A stretch of 64,000 bases of DNA, taken from assembly GCA_003993805.1 (NCBI GenBank), contig RSEF01000014.1, forward strand, positions 1,923,941 to 1,987,940, read 5' to 3'. The position numbers and the translations under genes were made by a program. The notes below the pieces were generated by a model, which was not told the DNA's origin, did not search any database, and was given only the letters and a program-made list of their open reading frames with translations. The stretch is from Himantopus leucocephalus (Eukaryota > Chordata > Aves > Charadriiformes > Recurvirostridae). Every line of letters starts with the position of its first letter. Within the stretch, counting starts at the first letter, position 1. Of this stretch, positions 12,500-23,745 are shown piece after piece.

Positions 12500-13262
12500 A
12501 ATCCATATATAAAAAAACCATTAAGAGGAAAGGCCATGAAGGTGAAGGCAGATTGTTGAGGTTTAGTATTCAGATGTGTCTGTCATAGCTACCTTAACGA
12601 CAGTTCAAAATTGAAATGTGGAGAGCCTAAAAATACATTCCTAAAAGCCTTCTCCGATTCCTAGGCCAGCTTCGGAGAGGCGGGGATTTGACCCAGCCCC
12701 AGCTGCCACGTTTCCGTGCTGTGTCGGGAGCTCTCTCCTCGCGAGGCTGAAGCTGGTCTCGGAAGCGCACGCCGAGCAGGGGCGAGTGTTCCCCAGTCCC
12801 GTATCTCTCTGAACGGACCTGAAGTCCTGGCGGGGGGTCAGTGGTCCTAAGCAATGAGGGGCCGAGCGGTCAGACTCTGCCTCTCTTTGCGAGCTCCCTG
12901 CACCGGTTAAACCCTCGGCAGAGGGCAGCGGTTCTGCCTGCTGCAGCATTAGATAATGCTCAGTGGCTGCTGCTGCTGCTCTCCCATAATTACCAGAAAC
13001 ATTGCTTTAAGAAGTTACAACTTCCTGGAATGATGTGAAAAATGAACCGTTTAGAGCACCAGTGAGTAATAGGTAATTGCAGGCTGGAGCATCTTTAATC
13101 ACTTTCAGCCTTAAGTACATTTTTGAAGAGTGGGCTCATTATTACCTTGCAGATCTTGATGGAGTTGTACATTTCTGGTAGCCTAGATTACAAATGAAAA
13201 AAGGATTTTGTGTACAGGGGGTACCGGTTGGCAATTACGGCACAGCCTGGCCCGCGGGGGCA
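12500..13262. other. non-coding stretch, no gene seen
   Basis: No gene or repeat is recognised. A short CTG run lies near 12967-12980. Confidence 0.5.
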
Positions 13263-13315
13263 GAGGTTTAACTCCCCGCTCTGCTGCGGGCTTTGGTATG
13301 ACTGTGGAAAATCAC
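13263..13315 (+). mobile_element. MIR-like SINE core fragment
   Basis: 'Gaggtttaactccccgctctg' followed by 'tatgactgtggaaaatcac' parallels the MIR core. In the consensus these are the 'ggttcaaatcccggctctgcc' and 'tgtgaccttgggcaagtcac' blocks. The first contains the B-box-like promoter region of the tRNA-derived head. Confidence 0.45.
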
Positions 13316-13607
13316 AGAGATGCTCCTGTACGGAGGGCCGGTGGTGCTGCAGTGCCTACAATTTCAGGTCCCCTAAAACCTAGGTCCTGGGAATTCTGAT
13401 CCCTAAGGCATGTAAATGTGTGGTGAGAAAGAGAGCGACCCGTGAGAGGCTGTGTGTAGGCTAGGAGTGACGGGAGTTAGCCAGCAGGAACGGCTACGCA
13501 TCGGCATCATTGCTGCCCAGAGGAAGGCACTGAACTTCTTCTGGCACCTCCAGCCCCGAGCCCGCTAAGTCCTGTTGTTGATTTACCTCTGCAGCTCCTG
13601 CAGTACG

Positions 13608-13645
13608 ATTTCTGATCTATAAAATGAAGATAACAAATGTCTTCT
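13608..13645 (+). mobile_element. MIR-like SINE tail fragment
   Basis: 'Gatctataaaatgaagataac' resembles the MIR phrase 'catctgtaaaatggggataat'. It lies about 290 bp past the core fragment at 13263, farther than an intact element allows. It is therefore either a separate copy or the two were split by an insertion. Confidence 0.35.
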
Positions 13646-15891
13646 CATTTACGCAGGTAAGTACATTGGTACAAGGAGCTCAGCTCGAGCTTTCAAGTGG
13701 TGTATGTGTAGATGTTTAATATAGACAGTGTGAGATGGACATTTTCTTTTCAATCAATATCCACACAGCATGTTTTGCAGAGCTTGGGCGTGCTCTGTCC
13801 CTGCGCAATACGGAATCCAGGGGTAACCAGCATTGGAGTGACTGAGTTTTCCTTTGCAGAAGGCTCCCAGGCCCCCGGAGCGATGCTCTTCCCGCGCCGT
13901 TCCTCGCTGCCTGCCCCCATCCCCTCCCGTCGGCTGGCTGCTCTGTCTCGCCCCGCAGGACCATTGCCCGGCACGTTCTCCGCTAAGGCGATATTTTGCC
14001 TGAAACTTTGAAAGCGAAGAAACCACACCACCTGGCTGTGGTGAAGAGGAGAGATGAAGCCGTGCTCCAGCCACGGGCAGATGCCATCGTTCTTCACTGC
14101 GTTTTCCCGAGAGGTGTGTCTCAGGAGCAGGACGTGCACGGGCTGTACGCTGCGCTCCAACCCACTGGCCTGAAACCTCTGAAGCTGCGCTGTAATCCCC
14201 ATTCTTGCCGTTCACCTGCAACTGCCCTGAATTCATTACCAGCGCGTTGATGAAAACTGTTTTCCTCCCACTTAAAATATTTCCAAATGCATTTTCCCGT
14301 TGTATGCCCACGGCACTTCTTGCCAGCAAATGGAGTGCTCTGCCCGCTGCTCTCGTGGCAGCGCAAGCCGGCATGGGAAGGACGGATCGGTACGCCGGCC
14401 GGGTGGCCGCCCCCGACGTGCTCTGTTTGCAGGCATTACGTACTGCACTGTGACCTCTGGGCAGCGGAGGGAGGGACAGCAGCCCCAGGACAGGAAGAAT
14501 GACATCCTTTTAAATAGGACTTATATTGCCGGAGCAGGGAAGGACAGTGTTTAAAGGACTCCCCGCACCATCAGGAACCTGGCCACGTAGATGATTGGCA
14601 TTTGCACTGCTAATGAGACCATTTCTATTGTAATGAGCTCATTACTATTTTTATTGCCATTATATTTTGCATGTTTCACGAATCATGCAGGGAGCTGCTT
14701 TTTATTTCCACTTTCCCTTTGCACCTTGGAAACTCTCAGGGCAACCCCAGTGTCTGCATAACACGGAGGAATGAATTAACCCCTGCGGAGAGACTGAGGA
14801 GGGGTGGCTGCTCTTAACTGGTCATAAGGGGAGAAGGAGAGGAGTGAGTCGTGCCTGGAAATGAATTCCGTAAGGAGTTCCCATGCTGCTCTGAAACCCA
14901 GTGAGAAGATATTTTATGAATGTATCTCCTATTCAGGAATGTCTGCACAAAATTAGTCTGTTCCTAAAAGGGTGCTTGGCATATATATTACGCTCTTTGT
15001 CAACTGCTTCTTCCAAATATTGATTTGGATCAGACTTTGTTTCTCTGCCATTTTGCAGTATTTTGCTTTAATAAGCTTTGGATATGATAAGGCAAAGGGC
15101 TTTTGGCTTTGCAGCAACGTTGAAGTTCCCAGTGTTGCTCAAATAGTCTGATTTGTGTCCCTTGAGATTTCCTTTCCTTTTTTTTGAGCTCCAAACGTAT
15201 GTGCAGTAGGGCAGTCCCCAGAGACAGCTCTCGCTGGCTTCCAGTGCTCCTGCTGGCTCGGATTGCTTTGCCTGCAGCTCCTTACCACAACCCATTCCAG
15301 TCGGCTTCTCAGTGGCCACTGCCTCAGCTTTAGCTCCCAGTGAATAGCCGATACCCCAGAAATAATCCTCTGCTGACTTTCAGGCTACTTGGCTTCCATG
15401 GTGCACCACGAGATGCAGCTCAGAGAAGGGATCAAAAGCGGTAACTCCACCACGACCCTGTGGAAGTTTCCAGAAACCTCTGAAGCAGAGAGCAAATGAA
15501 CCATCACTGTGAATCAGCTGCTGGAAAATCACAGTGCTGTGTCACACTGCTGCCACTAATAGGTGTAACCATGCCGGCTTCCGATGGAGCAGAGAAGGCA
15601 TTAGGCTGCAGAGCTGTGGAGGCGGTTGAGCCTTGCTCTGAGCTTGTGCTAAAGGCTGTAATTCCATTGATTTGATTAAGAGAGGACATACCTGTGGGTT
15701 TGCATCACCTTGGATGTTATTGACTGCCGGACCAGAATGCTTTAACCTCACCAGACAGGTGAGAAGCATCCAGCGTGGAAATGGCTACCTGCCAGACCGG
15801 ATTCTTCATCAAAATAACATACCTTTGCCTTTGGCCAGGTATCTGTATCTGACTTCACAAAAGGATTTGTCTGTGCATGACACCTCCAGGC
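13646..15891. other. non-coding stretch with GC-rich part, no gene seen
   Basis: 13860-14420 is GC-rich and carries long frames on both strands (up to 206 codons on the minus strand). None resembles a protein and they overlap antiparallel, so I treat them as composition artefacts. 14590-14700 is AT-rich with several TAAT cores. 14750-15890 shows nothing. Confidence 0.5.
14630..14645. promoter_or_regulatory. perfect 16-bp palindrome with paired TAAT/ATTA cores
   Basis: GTAATGAGCTCATTAC reads identically on both strands. It places a TAAT and an ATTA homeodomain core as an inverted pair 6 bp apart (14631-14634 and 14641-14644). Another 'ctaatgag' lies at 14610-14617. The palindrome is certain from the sequence. 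A role as a dimeric homeodomain site is inference. Confidence 0.4.
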
Positions 15892-15914
15892 TTTTTTTTT
15901 TTTTTTTTTTTTAN
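15892..15914. repeat. T21 homopolymer ending at an unresolved base
   Basis: Twenty-one consecutive T (15892-15912) are followed by A and an N at 15914. It may be the reversed poly(A) of an integrated cDNA, but I recognise no gene-derived sequence to its left. Length errors are likely in a run like this, which probably explains the N. Confidence 0.7.
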
Positions 15915-17119
15915 AAGTCATGTGCAAAGTCCAAGAATTGCTTAAGAAAATTAATTGCCACCAAAGAACACTAACTAAAAAAAATGTATGTATGAACATC
16001 TGCTTGTTGTTGGAGCTACCAAGCTACATTTTGAATCTCAGGTTTGTTATTTTGTTAGTTTGAAGTTGTAACTCTCTGACAAGCTCCTTCTGTCTCACTT
16101 ATTTCCTCTGTGTCCTCTGGCTGCCGAGACATCATCACTCTTTCAAGCCCAGGGTTAGGGCTGGCCTGTTTTTAATACTCTGTAGGCTTTGGTGGCATCT
16201 GGCAGTAGTACTGCCAGCTGTTGCAGAGAAGATAAAGAAGAAAGCAAGACATCAGAGTTAAAAAAAAGAAAAAAATAATAAAACCAGGCGACTGGGTGTG
16301 TTCAAAGACTCGGTTTCGCAAATTTGTATTGAAGGAAAATTTGGATGCAAAACTTCTGTGCCTTTCAGATGAACCTTCTGCTACCTTGCTTGAGTAGCTC
16401 ACCAAGGGCACAGGGGACAGAAATAATATAAATATGCAGAGAGACAGAAGTGCATGCTGCATCTCCTTCCGGAATTGAGTAATTATTTAAGAGAACCTAG
16501 AGCCTTTTTTCCCCCAGCATCTTAGAAAAGTCTCTGCGGTGGTGTTTTTTGTGAACTTTGTGCTGCACTGATATTTTATGTTTAATGACTTGTGGAGTGA
16601 AATAGGAGAATTAGCAAGAATTTTGCTTCTGGCAAGATTATCTATGCTATCCGCCTTTGACTGGGTGCAACAAGTGTCTTTTCTGCAGGTGTCTGTGGGT
16701 GCTTTGGGGTTTGTGACAAACTGCTGTGGGATTTGAGTTCCTCCTGCAAACCAGCAGGAGTCAGCTGGGGTTGGCCCCTTCCTTAGGGAGAAGGGGAAGG
16801 AAAGAGAGGAGAGCAAACTGGCACCCTTTGAACTCCTGAACAACAAAAATCCCAAGGGAATTCCCCAAAATAATGCAAATAGTCACCCATCCGTCTCTCC
16901 TCCATGGAGCTGCTACAAGCTTGAAAAAGGAGCTCTTTTCCCTTTCAGCTACTCAACTCCCCCCTTTTCTCCCTGAGTCTGATACCTCTTGGTGCGTTCC
17001 CATTAACTCGTCCGTACTTTGCAAGCCAGTATTGGATACCAAGGTCACTGGGCAATATTCGTACAACTTCTCTCTCACTACAAGTTGATAATAGCTATAA
17101 TACAGAAAAGGCAAAAAAA
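15915..17119. other. non-coding stretch, no gene seen
   Basis: No gene or repeat is recognised. The short minus-strand frames at 16172-16855 match nothing I know. Confidence 0.5.
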
Positions 17120-17180
17120 ACCCCCAACACCTTATCCAGGCTGGTGTTTGGGGTGGGGTGGGTTTGGTTTGGTTTTAGGG
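17120..17180 (+). other. G-rich hairpin / potential G-quadruplex
   Basis: An inverted repeat pairs 17120-17131 with 17143-17154 (one mismatch in 12 bp, 11-base loop). The right arm runs into G4-T-G4-T-G3 and a further G3 at 17178. The strand could therefore form either a stem-loop or a quadruplex with one long loop. Confidence 0.4.
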
Positions 17181-20100
17181 TTTTTTTTCCAGAAACTGGC
17201 AAGTTTTTATATGCGACTGCTATACTGAGAACCTCAGTGTTTGATCCTAGCTGGAGTCTAGAAGGATGGGGTAAAAATGTCAAGCACGTCTTTTGCAAAT
17301 CACAAGAGGGTTTTGGTAAAGGACGTGTCAAAGCAGAAAACCAGTGCGGGAAAAAACCCCACATAAGCAGGTGCTGGTTAAAGTTTCCTTTCCACTATTT
17401 CATTGTATATTTATTATAGTTATTACCAAAAGTCCTTGAGTTATCCTGTCGCCTGGATCTCCCATTGCAACTTACCTGAAATGCTTGTAGCACACAGGAG
17501 CGATGCGGGGGGTTAAAGTGGCAGGGTGGCCAGCATGTAAAATAGTCAAAAATTCCAGTCACTTGATGACAGTTGAACTTTATTTTTAGAACATGAGTGA
17601 TAGGTGATGATCGAGTAGTGCTGTGTCCAGTTAGCTCTGATGGGCCCAGTCAAACAATGGTGAAGACACTGACAAACTGATGTCATTGCTGACTGAAGAC
17701 AATATTCTGGTCCTCTATGGCATTTCTGACATGCAATGATCCAAGTGTCATCTTTTGCTCATTTTTTTTATGTCTCATTTCTCTTTTTTTCTGGTATTTC
17801 TGCCTCTCAGCTCATGACAGAAGGAGGATAAAACGTCACCCCAGGATACTTCTGTAATAGTCCCTATTATGCTTTACTTTTTCCTTGGAAAGAATGACAG
17901 CATTTAACAGAACTAGGGTTTTACTCAATGACTGCAATAAGAGATAGCCCAAAAACCAGGCCAAGCACTAATATCGTAGAGTGCTAGTGGGCGCTCATTC
18001 TAAACACTCCTTGCGAAGATGAGGGCAAAGATTAAGTCAAATGAAGCTGACAAGAACAACCATATTTTTGCAAACTCGGTGCCCCCTGCGGTTTTGCACA
18101 GTTTATTTCCTTTCCTTTCATTGTCAGTGAGGGAATGTTTTGTGTTCTCTACTCCTCCGAATTACAGCTGCGATTCAGCTGTCATACCAGTTTGGATTTG
18201 GGGCAGTAGAAAATTGCTGTGCATTAATGCTTATTGGACTTGACCTGATGACCTGTTATTTTGCAGAAGATGGCTTACAGCTTTCATTCATGACCTGGAC
18301 TGGCCTAATTTTTGCAATTCTAACAGCAGCAATAGTGTAGTTAGGGTCCCAGTTTACATTTGTTTGGTCCTTTTCTGCAGGTCCTCAGCAGTGAAGAGAT
18401 ATTGCAGTGCGGCATTTCTCTGGATTACTCTGCCACTTGTGTCGAACCAGAACTTCAAAGATATAAATCTTCCATAAGCTTTTGGCCTCATTTCAGCCAG
18501 TTTATGCGTTATCTGAAGTACACGCAGCAGCAAATTGCACTGGAAGCTGTTCATTTGGATTTTCTATTTGTGCAATGCAAAATGATGCGAATTTGAATTC
18601 ACATCAATGACCTTGTCAGGTTTGCCATAGGTAATTACACGCAGACATATAATGTCTCCCTCCAGAACATATCTACGGATGGCCTGCAAACAAAACTGAA
18701 GTTTACAGGTAAGTCCTACAGGTAAGTTTGGGTTTTCTTTAAAACATGGCCCTATGCGTATGGGCTCTACATTTTGCGTGCTTAATTCAGCTACCAAAAT
18801 CAAACATGTCTCGAGTCCCCCCCAGACAAAACCACCTCTCCAAATTGCCTCATACTGTGATATCAAGTCACAATGTTGAATCTCCTAGCTAGCCAACTGT
18901 GCTGTTTAATTAGGGTGCCTTTCCAAATCACCTTCAATAGTGTCGTTGTAACATATGGGTTGAGATTTAGCCATACGGTCCAAGCACAGAAACAAAGCAT
19001 ACCACTAATTGTCTGAACACACGGCGAACCACAGCGCACAGGCAGTGAGCTCAGACAGGCAGAGGTAGGAAGAGATGTCCTGCTTTGTAGGAACAGCATA
19101 TTTTTTTATTCTTTATATAATTTATACATAAACAATGAACAGCAGTGTTTTATTGCTGGAGAGAGGTGTTTAAAGCCCACCTGCGTTGCTCGCTAGTCTG
19201 CCTGACTGGGGCTCTCCTGGGGAATGCAGTGCTGCCTTTGAACTAAGCTCCAAAGCACTGAAGGAAGGATGGACACACGGCAAAGGTTTTACTTTGGGGG
19301 GGCCTTTTCCAAAGGATGCAGTTTCCTTAGAGTTTCGACTGAATTAGCAGTACCGGGTTGCAAATAACGATTGCCTTTCCCTGTACAGACCAAATCCTGC
19401 AGCCCTCGGCAAAGCACAGTCTGCACTTATTGTAAACACACCTTGAAAGCGGATGGTTTATCGAACAAGGAAAAAACCCTCAAACGGAAGATTTCCTTTC
19501 CTCCTTTATGCACAGGCAACCATTTATTTTCTTCCAATACGCAAGACCAAGAGACTGCACTCCAGTCAGTCACTTTGATAGGATAACATAGCGAACAGGT
19601 AGTGATGCCAAAAGAGACGAAGCTGTTCCATCAGTTAAATTAATGAGAGTTTTATGAAGAACATGGAGCTGTATGAGTCACTAAGGTACATAGATCAAAA
19701 AAATACATTAATCTGAGTAGGTACCAGTCTAGTTGCAGGGATGATTTGTGTGCAATACACAATCAGCTTTGAGATTAAGAAAATATGTATTATGTATTTA
19801 TATGGGTTATGGTTATCAAAGAAGTCTGAGGGTGTTTCAGTGAGACCGGGTGCCAGTAAATGCCTATGAAAATCTTTTCCTGATTAATTAATTTGGAAAA
19901 GTGTCCAGAGTTATTAGTCAAAGTCAAGGGGCATTTCTTTTTAAGTATTTCTAGAGCTTTCTGGTAATGCTGTTAAGAACAAATATCTCCTTAACATCAC
20001 TTATTTTTTACTATGACAACATAAACTGTTCTTCCCCAGACAGGAAGAGTTAATCAGCGTTTTAACATCAAAGAGTGAAACTTACCTCAAAGCTGTTCAT

Positions 20101-21835
20101 TAGACTCCTTCACTTTAACCTTGTATTGCAAAGGGATATGAAGCACTTGCCATAACTCTCAAAATCAGACCCTGACTGAAAATCTGGGATTGCCCTGGAG
20201 ACGTTTGTTTTGGAAATCCCTGTGTATTCATCACAGATTTTCCCTGGTTTAACACTGTTGTCATCATCTGGACTAAGCTGAAGACAGTAAAAACATCCCT
20301 ATTTCAGATTCTCCACATAACTCCTTCTCTTTGTTTTCCCTTTGCTATTGAACACAGACAGGAGTAGAATGGGGATGCAGAAAGGAAGCCAAGCGGGGAA
20401 GTTTGGCCTTTCAAGGAAGATTAACGTTGTTTACCTGCCAGGCTGCCAACTGTCCCACATCCAAAGGACTGCAGGAGCCACTGAGACTTTGGGGCTAGAA
20501 ATCTCAAATCCCCTTTTACAGACAGAGCCACGTGCAGACCCCACTTGCATGGGAAGTTTGCTCCAGCCTTCATTCTCCTGGGACAGGCAAGGAAAGGATT
20601 TTGTATGTGGCCCTGAGATACAGAAAGCCCATCAGGAGTGGAGACTCCGGGGATCAGGAGGGGTCCAGGTAACAGAGAATCTTCTGTTCAGTTTTACGGG
20701 CAAAAAAATTCTTTTTCTTCTCCTTATTGCCCTGAGGGTGGAGGAACCAGGATTTCTCTGCTCTCCTCTTAGATATTTTTTGCAGAAAAACAGCCCATCT
20801 TTCCCCCTTTTGCAATCCCATTGGTGAGCTTCATTTGGCCAAGCAGGAGTTCAAGATGCGCCATGGGGGCTCAGGGGGAAGAAAAGTGGAAGAAATCCTT
20901 CCAGGAAAAAAAAAAAGCAGGGAACGGGACTTCATCCAAGGAGTTCCCTGAATCCAGCACGCCTACGACGATTGAGTTCTGTAGCAGGATATCAAAATGA
21001 GTATTTTTCCAGGAAAATCTCCATGCGAGCAGTATGGAACTTGAAGGTCGGATACACTGGATATATTTGACCAGTTAATTACCTGTGATTGAATGCCAGT
21101 GTCTTTCAAAAGTAACTAATATGTGGAGTGTGCATGAAACCATATTTGTTTCCTGCCATGGCACACGCTGGGCAAGTGTTTTCCTCCTTCAATTCCTTGG
21201 CCGCAGGAATTCTGCAGTCATCAACGGATGTGGGTCTTAACTTCACGTTTCAGTCACTTCATTACCCTTCCCCTGCCTTTTCAGCCGACAGGAGCCAGGA
21301 GAGCCTTGTTGAATGTGACCAACATTTCAAACATAGCTGGATGTTTCACAAGATTCGTAGCTGTAAACAGGATTTCAGTCCAATTAATAATAGACCTCTT
21401 CCCACTGACTTGTTTCCACAGCCTAATTCGAATTTTAACCCTGTAATACTGATGCTGTGGATTTTCTGGCTGATTTTTGGTTTTTGCAGTAATGTATTTT
21501 ATCAAAGAGAATAGATTTAATCTATACATCCAAACTGGGATTACTGAAAAAGGTCACAGGCACCCCCTCAAACCTGCTCATCCTCACAGACTCTCATTTC
21601 TTTTTGACATCAGCAAAGCCCGAATCTTAATATTATTTGTTATATTTAGGGCAGTTCACCTACGCAGTCTGAATCAGGGATTAGGAATTCATTTCATAAG
21701 GCTTTATGCAAAAAATGTAGCAAAAACTCTGTAATTCCACTTGAACGTAGCTGTAAAATCAGGACCAGAATCTGAAGAGAAGAAAATACAATTGAAGCTA
21801 GCAGCTATTTTTTGATTTTCATTATTATTATTTTT
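17181..21835. other. AT-rich non-coding stretch, no gene proven
   Basis: No recognised gene. A donor-like CAG|GTAAGT on the minus strand lies near 17471-17479. An exon-like plus-strand segment at 18381-18708 is discussed in the findings. No polyadenylated gene end or repeat is recognised elsewhere. Confidence 0.45.
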
Positions 21836-22062
21836 TGTCCTGCATGAGAACTGTTGAGATAGTGGATGGCTCCTTTGAGAACTCTGATATTTTGTACCAA
21901 ACAGGATTACCCAGGAGCAATAAGAATGACCCCAGCTGTTGTCTGCTGNTGTCCTGCATGAGAACTGTTGAGATAATGGATGGCTCCTTTGAGAACTCTG
22001 ATATTTTGTACCAAACAAGATTACCCAGGAGCAATAAGAATGACCCCAGCTGTTGTCTGCTG
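21836..22062 (+). repeat. 113-bp direct duplication split by a single N (probable assembly artefact)
   Basis: Copy one is 21836-21948, N is at 21949 and copy two is 21950-22062. The copies differ at only two positions, both purine transitions (gatag/gataa and caaacagg/caaacaag). A direct repeat meeting exactly at one undetermined base is what two overlapping contig ends or two alleles look like when placed side by side. The open frames spanning it on both strands are therefore unreliable. Confidence 0.85.
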
Positions 22063-23449
22063 CTAGAAGCCTTTTACATGGCTGAGGACGCGGAGTCACT
22101 CAATAATTACAAGGAAGGAAGACCACATGGCTTAAAGTGACCAGTTAGTAACCAATTCCTGCTGTGAAAATTTTTGTCGTAGCTATACAATATGTGTGGG
22201 AAAACTGAAAAACGTGCATAAAAAAATCAGAATCACTTCACAAATGGAAAAAACTGAAGTTCATTCAGAAATGAATAAGGTACCCAGCATGGTATGAAAT
22301 CCCACAGTTTTAAAATAATACCTACTTTAATTGTATTAATCTTTTAAAATCATTTTAAAATAATGAAGAATGTGGTAATATTCTTCCCTTTCATTATAGA
22401 GCTTTTTGTGTATATTTTGAAAACATTTTTATCTTGTTTGCTTTTTTATCTGGTTTGCTTCCACAGCTTAAACTTTAAAGGTCATCTTGTTTTATCAAGA
22501 TATCATTTTGTGACAGCTTTTTTAGTATTCTCAGCGGTACTAACAGAATGCAGTGGCTGATCTTCCTTCAGAAACAGCAAAGGAAATAAGTGGTGTATAC
22601 ACATAACCCAAAAATAATGGATATTCCTTTTGCATTTTAATTTAGCACTAATTAGCTGATATCTTTCACATATGTATTTAGAACACAAGGAACAGCTCTG
22701 GCCTTCTGCGTAGATTTTTGTCACTGAGTTTCAGGAAATAAAACAACTCTCTAAACCTCAGAAACAGAGGACAACTGAATGCAATAAATGCTGTAACAAA
22801 TGAAATCGCGATTTTAAAATCCAGTGATATACAGAGTGACAATAAGACTGAAACATCTCCGAGATGTTAAAGAGCCCCGATTGCCCGTTGATCACTGCAG
22901 ACATGAAAAGACAATGAGGTTCATCCTACAGAAACCAAATATAAAAAATACTGAAATGTTCTGGATTAGTGGGAACAAATGACCCTTTGAGAAGAGGGAG
23001 GCAGCACCGCCTCATGGTCTCAACGGCGCCCACTTGCCGTTGATGGAGCTGGTGGCTGCAGAGCAGCCGTGCGCTTTGCAGCACTCCAAAAGGACATTGG
23101 CACGAGGTCACCTGTGTCAGCAGTAACAGATCTCAGGTTTCTCAGCACTATTTCCAGCTGTGAAACTTATTTTTTTTCTTTCTTTAAATTCAGCTGTAGC
23201 AGCATTCTCCCTGCTTATAGCCAGTTCTTTCTGTCCAATACCAACAGAATTGGCTGCAAGAAGTAGCAAGGCTGAAAAGAGAATGGAGCAGATGGTGTCC
23301 CAGGGCACACCGCACTGCCGGTTAGTTGCTCTCTTAGCTTCAGAGAGGCAAGGGCGGGAGTACGTGCTTTACAGCACTGCAAAACTTACCAAAGCAATAA
23401 TGTGGAGACTATACCATCATTACCCCACCAGAGAGAGAGGCGATACTGG
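22063..23449. other. AT-rich non-coding stretch, no gene seen
   Basis: No gene or repeat is recognised. The near-repeated string 'ttttaaaataat' occurs twice around 22308-22363. Confidence 0.5.
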
Positions 23450-23549
23450 NNNNNNNNNNNNNNNNNNNNNNNNNNNNNNNNNNNNNNNNNNNNNNNNNNN
23501 NNNNNNNNNNNNNNNNNNNNNNNNNNNNNNNNNNNNNNNNNNNNNNNNN
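23450..23549. other. assembly gap (100 N)
   Basis: One hundred consecutive Ns, a conventional placeholder for a gap of unknown size. The right flank is a CR1 tail that lacks its body, so the missing sequence very likely contains the rest of that element. Confidence 0.99.
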
Positions 23550-23594
23550 CTAGATGGCCTTTAAAGGTCCCTTCCCACCCAAACTACTCTCTAA
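23550..23594 (+). mobile_element. CR1 LINE 3' tail at gap edge
   Basis: 'Ctagatggcctttaaaggtc' followed by 'ccttcccacccaaactac' is the standard end of an avian CR1. It is immediately preceded by the gap, so the 5' extent is unknown. The usual terminal octamer is degraded to 'tctctaatt'. Confidence 0.88.
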
Positions 23595-23745
23595 TTACAG
23601 ATCTCCGGTTGGACCTAGCTTTTGAAGAAAGGGTGGTGGTTCTGAATAGACTGTGGAACTCTTGATTCANTTACAGATCTCCGGTTGGACCTAGCTTTTG
23701 AAGAAAGGGTGGTGGTTCTGAATAGACTGTGGAACTCTTGATTCA
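23595..23745 (+). repeat. 75-bp direct duplication split by a single N (probable assembly artefact)
   Basis: Copy one (23595-23669) and copy two (23671-23745) are identical by eye, with N at 23670 between them. They start directly after the CR1 tail at the gap. Most likely the same contig end was placed twice. Confidence 0.85.

Noticed and set aside
13754..14374. Minus-strand frame of 206 codons, the longest in the window
   Set aside because: It lies in GC-rich DNA where frames on both strands are open. There are no splice or promoter signals and no protein resemblance.
23160..23665. Plus-strand frames spanning the first gap
   Set aside because: One third of the residues are Ns, so no coding inference is possible.
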